Origin: Nocardia lijiangensis NBRC 108240
GTDB taxonomy: Bacteria; Actinomycetota; Actinomycetes; Mycobacteriales; Mycobacteriaceae
Length of the DNA: 64,000 nucleotides
Assembly (NCBI RefSeq): GCF_001613045.1
Contig: NZ_BDBP01000030.1
Span: forward strand, 34,188-98,187
Direction of reading: 5' to 3'
Below, piece by piece: positions 8,896 through 18,273 of the stretch (position 1 is the first letter of the stretch; each line of letters begins with the position of its first letter). The notes under the pieces were generated by a model that searched no databases, had not been told where the DNA came from, and was given only the letters and a program-made list of their open reading frames with translations. Both the position numbers and the translations under genes were made by a program.

Positions 8896-10461
8896 ATGAC
8901 AGCGCAGCATTCGTCTCCGGTCCGCACCGAGGTGCTGATCATCGGCAGCGGATTCTCCGGCCTCGGCATGGGAATCGCCTTGGACAAGGCGGGACTCGGC
9001 GACTACCTGATCGTGGAGAAGGCCGACGAGATCGGCGGCACCTGGCGCGACAACACCTATCCCGGCTGCGCCTGCGATGTGCCGACCCACCTGTACTCGT
9101 ATTCCTTCGAGCCCAGGTCGAATTGGCAACGGCTGTTCTCCGAGCAGCCGGAGATCTTCGACTACCTGAAGGAAGTCGCCGCCAAGTACCGGCTGCGCGA
9201 CCGTATCCGGTTCGGCCAGCACATGGTTCGCGGCCACTGGGACGACGGCGAACGGCGCTGGCACGCATTCGGCGCCGACGGCCAGGAGTACGTCGCGCGC
9301 TTCATCGTCTCGGCCATCGGGGCGCTGCACATTCCGAGCATTCCGGAGTTCCCCGGTCGCTCCGAATTCACGGGCGCCGCTTTCCATTCGGCGCAGTGGG
9401 ACCACGGTGTCGACCTGCGCGGCAAGCGGGTGGCGGTGATCGGGACCGGGGCGAGCGCGATCCAGTTCGTGCCGGAGATCGTGGACGAGGTGGGCGCGCT
9501 GACGGTGTTCCAGCGCACCGCCCCGTGGGTGCTGCCGCGCGCCGACGTGGTCTTCTCCGACCGGTTCCGCACCGCGCTGCGCCGGGTGCCCGGACTGCGG
9601 TTCGCACTGCGCAACGGCATCTACTGGGGCGCGGAGGTCGGCGCCTACGCGATGACCCGCAGACCCGACCTGCTGAAGACGCTGGAGTGGGTCGGCAAGC
9701 GGCACATCGCGCGCCAGATCGCCGATCCCGCGCTGCGCGCCGCGGTGACACCCGACTATCGCGCGGGCTGCAAACGGCTACTCGGCTCGGACACCTACTA
9801 TCCGGCGCTGGCCGACCCCAAGACCACCGTGGTCACCGACCACATCGACCATGTCACCGCCCGGGGCATCGTCACCGCCGACGGCGTCGAACACCCGGCC
9901 GACGTGATCGTCTACGGCACCGGATTCCACGTCATCGATTCGTTCACCAACCTGTCCATCACCGGCCGCAATGGCGTCGACCTCGGCGAACGCTGGACCG
10001 AGGAGGGCGTGCAGGCGCACCGCGGTATCACCGTGGCCGACATACCGAACGCCTTCTTCCTGCTCGGCCCGAACACCGGGCTCGGCCACAACTCGATCAT
10101 CTTCATGATCGAGTCGCAGATCCACTACGTGCTGGACGCGATCCGGCAGGTGCGGGCGCGCGGCGCGGTGGCGCTGGCGCCCCGGCGGGCGGCGCAAGAC
10201 CGCTTCAACGCCGGACTCCAGCACAAGCTGGCCCGCTCGGTGTGGAACACCGGCGGCTGCCGCAGCTGGTATCTGGACGAGCACGGCAACAATCGCACGC
10301 TGTGGTCCGGCTTCACCTGGCAGTACTGGCTCCAGACCAGGCGGCTGCGCGCGGGCGAGTACGAGTTCATCGGTCCAGCGCCGAGCACGCCGGTGCGACC
10401 GACCACGGTGCTGGAAAACGAACCCGCCCAGACCTTCCCGACCACGGTCACCGGCAACTGA
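8896..10461 (+). CDS. Flavin-containing monooxygenase, Baeyer-Villiger type
   Basis: A 521-residue class B flavoprotein. FAD-binding Rossmann motif GSGFSG at 17-22, NADPH-binding GTGASA at 183-188, and between them the Baeyer-Villiger fingerprint with F152, G154, H164, W168 and D169. It should insert oxygen into a ketone or oxidise a heteroatom using NADPH and O2. It follows the diiron pair by 24 bp and precedes an SDR by 12 bp, so an alcohol-to-ketone-to-ester sequence with the SDR is possible. A standard N-hydroxylating monooxygenase is less likely given the fingerprint. Confidence 0.88.
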   Translation: MTAQHSSPVRTEVLIIGSGFSGLGMGIALDKAGLGDYLIVEKADEIGGTWRDNTYPGCACDVPTHLYSYSFEPRSNWQRLFSEQPEIFDYLKEVAAKYRLRDRIRFGQHMVRGHWDDGERRWHAFGADGQEYVARFIVSAIGALHIPSIPEFPGRSEFTGAAFHSAQWDHGVDLRGKRVAVIGTGASAIQFVPEIVDEVGALTVFQRTAPWVLPRADVVFSDRFRTALRRVPGLRFALRNGIYWGAEVGAYAMTRRPDLLKTLEWVGKRHIARQIADPALRAAVTPDYRAGCKRLLGSDTYYPALADPKTTVVTDHIDHVTARGIVTADGVEHPADVIVYGTGFHVIDSFTNLSITGRNGVDLGERWTEEGVQAHRGITVADIPNAFFLLGPNTGLGHNSIIFMIESQIHYVLDAIRQVRARGAVALAPRRAAQDRFNAGLQHKLARSVWNTGGCRSWYLDEHGNNRTLWSGFTWQYWLQTRRLRAGEYEFIGPAPSTPVRPTTVLENEPAQTFPTTVTGN

Positions 10462-10473
10462 CAGGGGAATCCC

Positions 10474-11322
10474 GTGCGCCACTTCGACAACAAGGTTGCC
10501 GTCATCACCGGTGCGGGCTCCGGCATCGGCCGGGCGCTCGCACTGGAGCTGGCGCGCCACGGCAGCCGCCTCGCCCTGTCCGACATCGACACCGGCGCGG
10601 TCGCCGACACCGCAGGCTGCTGCGAAAAGCTCGGCGCCACCGCGATTCCGTACCAGCTGGACGTGGCGCAGCGGGCCGCCGTCTACGCCCACGCCGAAGA
10701 CGTGCGTACCGAGTTCGGCGGCGTCGACCTGGTGGTGAACAACGCGGGGGTGGCGCTGAGCGCCGACGTCCTCGATATGGACTGGGACGATTTCGACTGG
10801 CTGATGAACATCGACTTCTGGGGCGTCGCACACGGCACCAAGGCCTTCCTGCCCGACGTGATCGCCTCCGGGGATGGGCACATCGTCAACGTCTCCTCGG
10901 TCTTCGGACTGATCGGCATCCCGTCCCAAAGCGCATACAACGCCGCCAAATTCGCGGTGCGCGGCTTCACCGAGGCGTTGCGGCAGGAGATGCGCATCGC
11001 CGGGTATCCGGTCGGGGTCACCTGCGTGCATCCCGGCGGTGTGTCGACCGGCATCGCCGCGAGCGCGCGCGGCATCCCGGACGGGCTGGACCGGGAGACG
11101 GTGCGCCGCGGCTTCGAGCTGATCACCATGACCAGCCCGGAAGCGGCCGCGAAGATCATCCTGCGCGGCGTGCGCAAGAACAAGGCGCGCGTGTTGATCG
11201 GGCCGGACGCACGCGGCTTCGACCTGGTCCCGCGGCTGCTCGGGCCGCACTACGAGGATCTCGGCGTACCGCTGTATCGGCTGGGCAAGCGGGCCGCGGG
11301 CCGGTTCGGCATCGAGCTGTAG
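10474..11322 (+). CDS. Short-chain dehydrogenase/reductase
   Basis: A 282-residue classical SDR: TGAGSGIG cofactor motif near residues 11-18, NNAG near 90, catalytic Ser in NVSSVFG, and Tyr-x-x-x-Lys in SAYNAAK. GTG start with GGGG upstream. The C-terminal extension (after about 235) is typical of SDRs that work on lipophilic substrates beside monooxygenases. It sits between the Baeyer-Villiger enzyme and the reductase with 12- and 9-bp gaps, clearly one operon. Likely interconverts an alcohol and carbonyl intermediate. Confidence 0.88.
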   Translation: MRHFDNKVAVITGAGSGIGRALALELARHGSRLALSDIDTGAVADTAGCCEKLGATAIPYQLDVAQRAAVYAHAEDVRTEFGGVDLVVNNAGVALSADVLDMDWDDFDWLMNIDFWGVAHGTKAFLPDVIASGDGHIVNVSSVFGLIGIPSQSAYNAAKFAVRGFTEALRQEMRIAGYPVGVTCVHPGGVSTGIAASARGIPDGLDRETVRRGFELITMTSPEAAAKIILRGVRKNKARVLIGPDARGFDLVPRLLGPHYEDLGVPLYRLGKRAAGRFGIEL

Positions 11323-11331
11323 GCGGGACCG

Positions 11332-12375
11332 ATGACGCAGGTCAATTCCCACGTACACATCCTGGAAGTGGTGGAGGTGATCAAGGAGACGGACGCGGCG
11401 GTCTCGCTGGTGTTCGAGATTCCCGACGCGCTCGTCCCTCGATTCCGCTATCACCCCGGGCAATTCCTCACCCTCGAGGTGCCGAGCGAACGCACCGGCT
11501 CGGTGGCCCGCTGCTATTCGCTGTCCAGCTCACCGCATCTGGACGACGACGCCATCGTGACCGTGAAGCGCACGGCGGACGGGTACGCCTCGAATTGGCT
11601 GTGCGACAACGCGTCCGTCGGCATGCGGCTGCGGGTGCTCGCGCCGTCCGGGGTGTTCGTGCCGAAATCACTGGACGCCGATCTGCTGCTGCTCGCGGCG
11701 GGCAGCGGCATCACCCCGATCATGTCCATCGCGAAGTCGGCGCTGATCGCGGGGTCGGGCACTGTGCTGCTGATCTACGCGAACGACGACGCGGACTCGG
11801 TGATCTTCGGCGCGGAGCTCGACGAGATGGCGGTCGAGTTCCCGGACCGGTTCACGGTGGTGCACTGGCTGGTCGACGAGCGCGGCCTGCCAACGACGAC
11901 CGCGCTGCGCGACCTGTTCACACCGTACCCGCGCTACGACGCCTTCCTCTGCGGCCCAGCGCCTTTCCTCGCGACGTGCACCGCGGCGCTGCGCGCGATC
12001 GGCATGCCGGACTCACACATTCACCACGAGAAGTTCCAGTCGTTGACCGGTGATCCATTCGCCGACATCGAACTGCCGGGCGCGGACGCCGAATCCGGCA
12101 CGGCCACAGCGACGGTCGAGCTCGACGGACGCACGCTGGAGCTGCCGTGGCCGCGCACCCGCACGCTGCTCGAGGTGCTGCTGGCCAACGGCTACGACGC
12201 GCCGTTCTCCTGCCGAGCGGGCGAGTGCAGCGCGTGCGCCTGCACGATCCGGGCGGGCGAGGTGCGAATGCTGCGCAACGAGACGCTGGTCGACGCCGAT
12301 CTCGCGCTCGGCCTCACCCTCGCATGCCAATCCGTTCCCGTCTCCGACCGCGTCCACATCGACTTCGATCAGTGA
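11332..12375 (+). CDS. FAD/2Fe-2S oxidoreductase (KshB/HmpA-type reductase)
   Basis: A 347-residue electron-transfer flavoprotein: FAD domain with RCYSLSSS near 60-67, NAD(P)H domain with AAGSGITPI near 122-130, and a C-terminal plant-type 2Fe-2S ferredoxin domain with Cys294, Cys299, Cys302 and Cys332 (C-x4-C-x2-C). This order matches phenylacetate-CoA/3-ketosteroid hydroxylase reductases, which feed electrons to oxygenases. It is the last gene of the diiron/monooxygenase operon. The Baeyer-Villiger enzyme uses NADPH directly, so the likely client is the diiron protein. Confidence 0.88.
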   Translation: MTQVNSHVHILEVVEVIKETDAAVSLVFEIPDALVPRFRYHPGQFLTLEVPSERTGSVARCYSLSSSPHLDDDAIVTVKRTADGYASNWLCDNASVGMRLRVLAPSGVFVPKSLDADLLLLAAGSGITPIMSIAKSALIAGSGTVLLIYANDDADSVIFGAELDEMAVEFPDRFTVVHWLVDERGLPTTTALRDLFTPYPRYDAFLCGPAPFLATCTAALRAIGMPDSHIHHEKFQSLTGDPFADIELPGADAESGTATATVELDGRTLELPWPRTRTLLEVLLANGYDAPFSCRAGECSACACTIRAGEVRMLRNETLVDADLALGLTLACQSVPVSDRVHIDFDQ

Positions 12376-12491
12376 ACCTTTGCTGAAACAGCAACGAAAC
12401 TGGCTCCGCCTCGCGGCCCGCGGGCACCATGCCCTGAGCGGGTTCTCCCCGCGGTCCATCCACGGCATACGCAGGTCAGGAGAGGCGTTCG

Positions 12492-13121
12492 ATGACCGAA
12501 ACCACCGCTCAGAAGTACTGGGAAGACTTCTACCGTGAGCGCGATCGAGTCTGGACCGGCAAACCGAATGTGTTGCTGGTCCGTGAAGTCTCCGATCTCA
12601 CGCCGGGCTCCGCGCTCGACCTCGGCTGCGGCGAGGGCGGCGACGCCATCTGGCTGGCCGAGCGTGGCTGGCGGGTGCGCGCCGTCGACGTGTCGGTCAT
12701 CGCGTTGTCGCGGGCAGCCGAGCGCGCCGCCGGGGCTGGCGTCGGCGACCGAATCACTTGGGAGCGGCACGATCTGGCGCATTCCTTTCCCGCGGGCTCG
12801 TTCGATCTGGTGACGTCTCAGTTCCTGCACTCGCCGGTCGCCGCGGACGGCGAACGCGACAAGATCCTGCGGCACGCCGCCAAGGCCGTCGCGCCCGGCG
12901 GTGTGCTGCTCATCGTGGCGCACGCGGGCTGGCCGACCTGGATGACCGAGGCGCCGTTCCTCGAATTCCCAACCATCCCCGGCACGCTCGCCGCCCTCGA
13001 TCTGTCCCCCGAGGCATGGCAGGTCGAGACCGGGGAAGTCATCGATCGCGAATGGCCCGGTCCCGAGGGACAGGCGGGCCGCAGGGAAGACACGGTGCTG
13101 CGCATCCGCCGGCTGCGGTAG
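12492..13121 (+). CDS. SAM-dependent methyltransferase, class I
   Basis: A 209-residue methyltransferase. The SAM-binding motif ALDLGCGEGGDA is near residues 40-51 and an acidic motif II (VRAVDVS) follows at about 62-68. The N-terminal WEDFYRERD is like thiopurine/tellurite-resistance type small-molecule methyltransferases. ATG preceded by AGGAGAGG with good spacing. It is 116 bp downstream of the reductase and probably has its own promoter. Substrate unknown. Confidence 0.82.
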   Translation: MTETTAQKYWEDFYRERDRVWTGKPNVLLVREVSDLTPGSALDLGCGEGGDAIWLAERGWRVRAVDVSVIALSRAAERAAGAGVGDRITWERHDLAHSFPAGSFDLVTSQFLHSPVAADGERDKILRHAAKAVAPGGVLLIVAHAGWPTWMTEAPFLEFPTIPGTLAALDLSPEAWQVETGEVIDREWPGPEGQAGRREDTVLRIRRLR

Positions 13122-13194
13122 TTGGGGCGTACCCCCAGCAACCTCACAGCCCGGTCCCAGCGCCACGGCAGGTGCGCCGCCGACGGTAGACGCC

Positions 13195-14457
13195 ATGACC
13201 GAAACCGTGGCCGTCGCCAGCGCGGCGCAACAGAATCGAGCCACGGGCCGCCCGCCCGTGCTCGACGTGGTGATTCCCGTCTACAACGAGGAGGCCGACC
13301 TGGGCATCTGCGTGCAGCGACTGCACGCGTACCTGGGCGGCGGCTTCCCCTTCCCGGCGCGCATCACCATCGCCGACAACGCGAGCACCGACGCGACCCT
13401 CCAGGTCGCCCGGCTGCTCGCGGCCGAATACAACGACGTGCGCGTGGTGCACCTGGACGCCAAGGGCCGCGGCCTGGCACTGCGCGCCGTGTGGGAGCAC
13501 TCCGACGCGCAGGTCGTCGCCTATATGGACGTCGACCTGTCCACCGACCTCGACGCACTGCTGCCCCTGGTGGCTCCGCTGGTCTCCGGCCACTCCGACC
13601 TGGCCATCGGCACCCGCCTGACCGCGGGCTCGCGGGTGGTGCGGGGACCGAAGCGCGAATTCATCTCCCGCAGCTACAACCTGATCCTGAAAGCCGCGCT
13701 GCGCACCGGGTTCTCCGACGCGCAGTGCGGTTTCAAGGCGATGCGCACCGATGTCGCACGGCGGCTGCTGCCGCTGGTGCAGGACGGCGAATGGTTCTTC
13801 GACACCGAACTGCTGGTGCTCGCCGAACGCGCGGGCCTGCGCATCCACGAGGTGCCGGTGGACTGGATCGACGATCCCGACAGCCGCGTCGACATCGTCG
13901 ACACCGCGCGCAAGGATCTCCATGGCATCTGGCGGCTGGGCCGGGCCATGGCCACCGGCGCGCTGCCGCTGGACGACGTGCGGCGGGCCATCGGGCGGGA
14001 ACCGCTGCTGCCGGGCGTACTGCTGGGCATGGTGGGTCAGGCGGTGCGATTCGCGCTCATCGGCGTCGCCTCGACGGTCGCGTACCTGCTGCTCTATCTG
14101 TTGTGGCAACCGCTGGCCGGGCCGCAGGCGGCGAATTTTATCGCGCTGCTGGTGACGGCCGTCGGCAACACCGCGGCCAACCGTGCCTTCACCTTCGGTG
14201 TGCGCGGCACGAACGGCGTTGTCGCACATCACTTCCAGGGACTGCTGCTCTTCGGATTCGGCCTGCTGGTCACGAGCGGCTCCCTGTTCGCGCTGCACCG
14301 CTGGGCGCCGGACGCGCCCGTGCACTTGGAGCTGCTGGTGCTGGTGGTCGCCAATCTCGTGGCGACCCTGGCGCGGTTCGTCGGATTGCGCTGGGTCTTC
14401 CGGGACGCGGGCGACCGAGGGTACCGGACGACCGTTGTGGACGAGGGCCGCCGATGA
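13195..14457 (+). CDS. GT2 glycosyltransferase fused to GtrA membrane domain
   Basis: A 420-residue fusion. Residues about 22-250 are a GT2 (dolichol-phosphate-mannose synthase-like) domain with nucleotide/metal DxD at Asp112-Val-Asp114 and the QCGFKAMR acceptor motif; residues about 283-408 are four hydrophobic helices of GtrA type. It should move a sugar from an NDP-sugar to polyprenyl phosphate and help flip it. The stop overlaps the ATG of the GT39 gene, which would use the lipid-linked sugar on the outer face. This pairing is common in actinobacteria. Confidence 0.88.
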   Translation: MTETVAVASAAQQNRATGRPPVLDVVIPVYNEEADLGICVQRLHAYLGGGFPFPARITIADNASTDATLQVARLLAAEYNDVRVVHLDAKGRGLALRAVWEHSDAQVVAYMDVDLSTDLDALLPLVAPLVSGHSDLAIGTRLTAGSRVVRGPKREFISRSYNLILKAALRTGFSDAQCGFKAMRTDVARRLLPLVQDGEWFFDTELLVLAERAGLRIHEVPVDWIDDPDSRVDIVDTARKDLHGIWRLGRAMATGALPLDDVRRAIGREPLLPGVLLGMVGQAVRFALIGVASTVAYLLLYLLWQPLAGPQAANFIALLVTAVGNTAANRAFTFGVRGTNGVVAHHFQGLLLFGFGLLVTSGSLFALHRWAPDAPVHLELLVLVVANLVATLARFVGLRWVFRDAGDRGYRTTVVDEGRR

Positions 14458-16541
14458 GCACCGCGACGCTGACGCCGCCGGAATCCGTTTCGCTTCACCG
14501 GAACTCGAACTCGTCGAAGCGCGATCGCTGGGAGCATCCGGCACTCGCCGTGCTGCTCATCGGGACCGGCGTGGCCTACCTCTGCAACCTCGGCGCGAAC
14601 GGCTGGGCGAACTCCTTCTATTCGGCTGCGGTGCAAGCTGGTTCGCAGTCGTGGACAGCGTTCTTCTTCGGCTCCTCGGATGCGGGGAACTCGATCACCG
14701 TCGACAAACCGCCCGCCTCGCTGTGGCTGATGGAACTCTCGGTGCGCCTGTTCGGGCTGAGCAGCTGGAGCATTCTGGTGCCGCAGGTGCTGCTCGGCGT
14801 CGGCACCGTGGCACTGCTGTGGGCGACGGTGCGGCGGTCGTTCGGCCCCGCCGCGGGTCTGCTCTCCGGGCTGGTCGTCGCCGTGACTCCCGTTGCCGCG
14901 CTGATGTTCCGGTTCAACAATCCCGACGCGCTGCTGGTGTTCCTGATGGTCGCCGCGGCGTGGGCCATGCTGCGCGCGGTGGCGGACGGACGTTGGCGCT
15001 GGCTCGTGCTCACCGGAGCTTTCATCGGTTTCGGATTTCTGGCCAAACAGTTGCAGGTGCTGCTCGTGGTTCCCGCGCTGGCGCTGACCTATCTGATCGC
15101 TGGTCCGCCCGCGCTCGGCAAGCGGATCGCGCAGCTGTGCGCGGCGGGCGTCTCGATGGTGGCAGCGGCGGGCTGGTGGCTGCTGGCGGTGGAACTCTGG
15201 CCCGCGTCTTCGCGACCGTGGATCGGTGGTTCCCAAAGCAATTCGATCCTGGAACTCACGCTCGGCTACAACGGACTCGGCCGCCTCAACGGCAACGAGA
15301 CCGGCAGCGTCGGCCCGGGCGCCAAAGGCGGGCGCAGTCCGATGTGGGGCGATGCCGGGATCACCCGGCTGTTCGAACCCGCGCAGGGTGGGCAGATCGC
15401 CTGGCTGATCCCCGCGGCGGCGGTAGCGCTGATCGCCGGGATCATGCTGCGCGGCAGGGCTCCTCGAACCGACGGCAGGCGAGCCGCGCTGGTGCTGTGG
15501 GGCGGGTGGCTGCTGGTGACCGGCCTGGTCTTCAGCTTCATGGCGGGGATCTTCCACCAGTACTACACCGTCGCGCTGGCGCCCGCGATTGCGGCATTGG
15601 TCGGCTCCGGCATGGTCCTGCTGTGGCGCGAACGGGACCGCGTCCACGTGCGGGTGGCACTGGCCATCGCTACCGGCACGACCACCGCGGCGGCTTGGAT
15701 ATTGCTCTCGCGCAGCGCGGATTTCGTGCCATGGTTGCGGTGGACGATCCTGGTGGCCGATGTCGCCGCGACGGTGGCGCTGCTGTTTCCCCTGGGGCGC
15801 AAGCGTTCTGTCGTCGCCGCGCTGACCGCCGCGTTCGTCGGCCTGGCCGGGCCGGTGGCCTACACCGTCCACACGCTGGCCACACCGCATTCCGGTCCGA
15901 TCCCGACGGCGGGGCCGAGTGTCGGTTTCGGCTTCGGCGGTCGACCGGGCGGCGGCGGCGCGACGGGTGGTGGACCGATGATGCCGGGCGGCAACGGAAG
16001 CGATAGGCCACCGAGAGGTGCTCCGGGGGCGAGCGATACCGCACCGGCTCCCGGCGGCACGGGAGACGGCGCCGCCGCGATCCCTGGCGGCACCACAGGT
16101 CCGAACGGCACAGCACCGGCCCAGTCCTCGCCAAGTGGCGGAACACGCGGCGGCCCAGCTGGTTTCGCTGGCCCGGGCGGCGGGTTCATGAGCGCCAGCA
16201 CCCCCGGCGACCAACTGGTCGCCTTGCTCGAGGACAACGGTGACGCCTACACCTGGGTGGCGGCGACGGTCAGTTCCAATCGCGCGGCGGGCTATCAGCT
16301 CGCCACCGAGCTGCCCGTGATGCCGATCGGCGGCTTCAACGGCACCGATCCGTCGCCCACGCTGGCCCAGTTCCAGCAGTACGTGGCCGACGGGAAGATC
16401 CACTACTTCCTCGGCGGCGAGGACTCCCGACCGAACGGCGACGAGTCCTCGGAGAGCGCGAAGATCACCGCGTGGGTGCGGGCCAACTTCACCGCGATGG
16501 AAGTCGACGGGGTCACCGTCTACGACCTCACCACTCGCTGA
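14454..16541 (+). CDS. GT39/ArnT-like membrane glycosyltransferase
   Basis: A 695-residue protein with about ten to twelve membrane helices. The first outer loop carries the SSDAGNSITVDKPP segment typical of bacterial GT39/ArnT-like enzymes, with acidic residues that bind the polyprenyl-phosphate sugar. Around residues 490-579 a Gly/Pro-rich low-complexity stretch separates the membrane part from a C-terminal soluble outer domain of about 115 residues. The start overlaps the GT2-GtrA stop (ATGA), so donor maker and transferase are coupled. Acceptor unknown: cell-wall glycan, lipid or protein. Confidence 0.85.
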   Translation: MSTATLTPPESVSLHRNSNSSKRDRWEHPALAVLLIGTGVAYLCNLGANGWANSFYSAAVQAGSQSWTAFFFGSSDAGNSITVDKPPASLWLMELSVRLFGLSSWSILVPQVLLGVGTVALLWATVRRSFGPAAGLLSGLVVAVTPVAALMFRFNNPDALLVFLMVAAAWAMLRAVADGRWRWLVLTGAFIGFGFLAKQLQVLLVVPALALTYLIAGPPALGKRIAQLCAAGVSMVAAAGWWLLAVELWPASSRPWIGGSQSNSILELTLGYNGLGRLNGNETGSVGPGAKGGRSPMWGDAGITRLFEPAQGGQIAWLIPAAAVALIAGIMLRGRAPRTDGRRAALVLWGGWLLVTGLVFSFMAGIFHQYYTVALAPAIAALVGSGMVLLWRERDRVHVRVALAIATGTTTAAAWILLSRSADFVPWLRWTILVADVAATVALLFPLGRKRSVVAALTAAFVGLAGPVAYTVHTLATPHSGPIPTAGPSVGFGFGGRPGGGGATGGGPMMPGGNGSDRPPRGAPGASDTAPAPGGTGDGAAAIPGGTTGPNGTAPAQSSPSGGTRGGPAGFAGPGGGFMSASTPGDQLVALLEDNGDAYTWVAATVSSNRAAGYQLATELPVMPIGGFNGTDPSPTLAQFQQYVADGKIHYFLGGEDSRPNGDESSESAKITAWVRANFTAMEVDGVTVYDLTTR

Positions 16542-16549
16542 AAACCGTT

Positions 16550-16579
16550 GCGCACCGGATCTTTCGAGATCCGGTGCGC
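16550..16579. terminator. Hairpin terminator after glycosyltransferase operon
   Basis: A perfect 13-bp stem (GCGCACCGGATCT / AGATCCGGTGCGC) with a TTCG tetraloop starts 8 bp after the stop of the GT39 gene and ends 15 bp before the convergent oxidoreductase stop at 16595. It likely acts in both directions. Confidence 0.75.
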
Positions 16580-16594
16580 AGCGTCATCGAACAT

Positions 16595-17377
16595 TCAGCC
16601 GACGGCCGGGTACGTCGCTTCGACCCACTCGGCGAACGTCGGACCCGCCAGGGTGGCGTGCGGGCCGGGCAGCAGCGTGCCGTCCTCGAACTGCTCGCGG
16701 TCCGGGTTGGCCGGGTCGCTGACCTCCTGCACCCGGATCGCGTCGCCGCGCCGGGCGACGAGCACCGCGGCCGCGCCCGCCATGGTCTCGGGCCGGGGTC
16801 CGGCGATCTCCGGGAACGGTCCGACGGTGCTCGCCGGGGCCGGGTGCACGGCCAGCTCGACGAGCTTCTCGGCGACGGTGCGGGCGGCCACCAGCTGCGT
16901 GCGCATGTTCGCCAGGTAGGCGACCTCGCCCTGGGTGCCCCACTGCGTCATCACCTCCACCAGCTCGTGGAACTGCGCTGCCCGCAGGATCTGCACCGGC
17001 AGCGGGCCTTTCGCAAGCTCCTGCTCGTGCGCCAGCTTCGCGGCGTTGTAGCCGGAGACCGAGTTGTCGATACCGATGATGGACACCACGACCAGCCGCT
17101 CGACCCCTGCCTGGGTACCCGCTTCGTGGAGGTTGCGCGCGGCGGCGGTGAAGAACGCGGTGGCGACGTCCCGATCGGCGGAGGGCGTGCTGGAGGCGTC
17201 GATCACCACGTCCACCCCGGCCAGTGCCTCGGCGAGACCGACGCCGGTCTCGATGTCCACGCCGTTGGCGCGGGAGAAGGCCACCACTTCGTGGCCCTGC
17301 TCGTTCAGCACGTCGACGACGTGGCGGCCCAGACGTCCGGTGGCTCCGGCAACGGCGATCTTCTTGCTGGCGTTCAT
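16595..17377 (-). CDS. NmrA-like NAD(P)-binding oxidoreductase
   Basis: A 260-residue atypical SDR with the dinucleotide motif GATGRLG at about 11-17 and an LRAAQFHELVE segment common in NmrA-like quinone/NADPH sensors and reductases. The ATG at 17377 is chosen over a more distal Met because CAAGGAG precedes it and the Rossmann motif then falls at the N terminus. No canonical catalytic triad is visible. It lies near a second NAD(P)-binding gene (17478) and an ECF41 sigma factor, whose regulons often include such genes. Confidence 0.82.
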   Translation of the reverse strand: MNASKKIAVAGATGRLGRHVVDVLNEQGHEVVAFSRANGVDIETGVGLAEALAGVDVVIDASSTPSADRDVATAFFTAAARNLHEAGTQAGVERLVVVSIIGIDNSVSGYNAAKLAHEQELAKGPLPVQILRAAQFHELVEVMTQWGTQGEVAYLANMRTQLVAARTVAEKLVELAVHPAPASTVGPFPEIAGPRPETMAGAAAVLVARRGDAIRVQEVSDPANPDREQFEDGTLLPGPHATLAGPTFAEWVEATYPAVG

Positions 17378-17477
17378 GTCCGCTCCTTGTGCTCTGCTGC
17401 GGCGGTGTTCCGCGTTCACAGGAAGGACGACACAGCGACGACGAGTGTGACATCGCAAAGAACGCGCAGGTCAGGAG

Positions 17478-18173
17478 CTACTGTCGGGCCATTGCTTCGC
17501 GACGAATCCACTGGAACAAGGTGGGGTTGTCGACGGTGGTGATGACGCTGATCGCTGTGCGCAGGTAGCGGTCGTCGTCCAGCACGGCCAGCAGGCTCGC
17601 CGCCAGATCCACACGGGCAGTGAACCGTCCGTCGGCGTGGCCTTCGACGACGGTGTAGTCGGTGACCGACGGCAGGTGGTAGAGCCCACTCGGGCGCACG
17701 ATCGTCCAGTCCAGATCGGTGGCGCGGATCAGCGCTTCCATGCGCCGCATGTCGTCATAGAGGGTTTTGCCGAGCACCCTCGTCACATACGGGAGCAGCA
17801 CCCGGTTGAACAGGATCCCACCGTCGGAGTACGGGGGTGGATCGACCCCGCTCGAGCTGACCACGGCGAGCCGACGCACCCGATGCCGCTGCATCGCTGC
17901 GACGATATTGGCCGCACCACGCGAATAGGTGCTGATCGGTTCCTTCCCGGCGGGTACCCCGAGCGTCGACAGCACCGCATCCCGCTGCGCCACGGCGGCA
18001 TCGACGGCTGCCGGATCGAGCACGTCGGCGCCGACCACCTCGAGCCGATCGTGGTGCAGCGGAAACGATTTCGGCTGCCGGGTGACCGCAGTGACCTGAT
18101 GCCCGGCAGTCAGTGCCTGATCGGTCAGTAGACGACCGGTGGGACCATTGGCGCCGAAGACGGTGATACGCAT
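17478..18173 (-). CDS. NAD(P)-binding oxidoreductase/epimerase-like protein
   Basis: A 231-residue protein with an N-terminal Rossmann motif GANGPTG (8-14) and an extended SDR-like fold (TIVRPSGLY region). Same broad family as the protein at 2551. It is divergent from the ECF41 sigma factor gene; ECF41 loci usually carry a carboxymuconolactone decarboxylase, oxidoreductase or epimerase partner, so this is the probable target gene. Enzyme substrate unknown. Confidence 0.82.
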   Translation of the reverse strand: MRITVFGANGPTGRLLTDQALTAGHQVTAVTRQPKSFPLHHDRLEVVGADVLDPAAVDAAVAQRDAVLSTLGVPAGKEPISTYSRGAANIVAAMQRHRVRRLAVVSSSGVDPPPYSDGGILFNRVLLPYVTRVLGKTLYDDMRRMEALIRATDLDWTIVRPSGLYHLPSVTDYTVVEGHADGRFTARVDLAASLLAVLDDDRYLRTAISVITTVDNPTLFQWIRREAMARQ

Positions 18174-18273
18174 GACGGTTTGTCCTTCCTAGAAGCTGGA
18201 GAAGCCGGTGTGGGCGGGTAATGGGGGGCGAACACAAGTGCCCGACAGCCGCGGACCCGTGACGGCGCGGCCC

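Noticed and set aside
13122..14453. Long plus-strand open frame running from the methyltransferase end through the GT2 gene, in the frame of the GT39 gene
   Set aside because: Its translation before 14454 is Arg/Gly/Pro-rich shadow sequence of the GT2-GtrA gene; the GT39 start at 14454 overlaps the GT2 stop by 4 bp.
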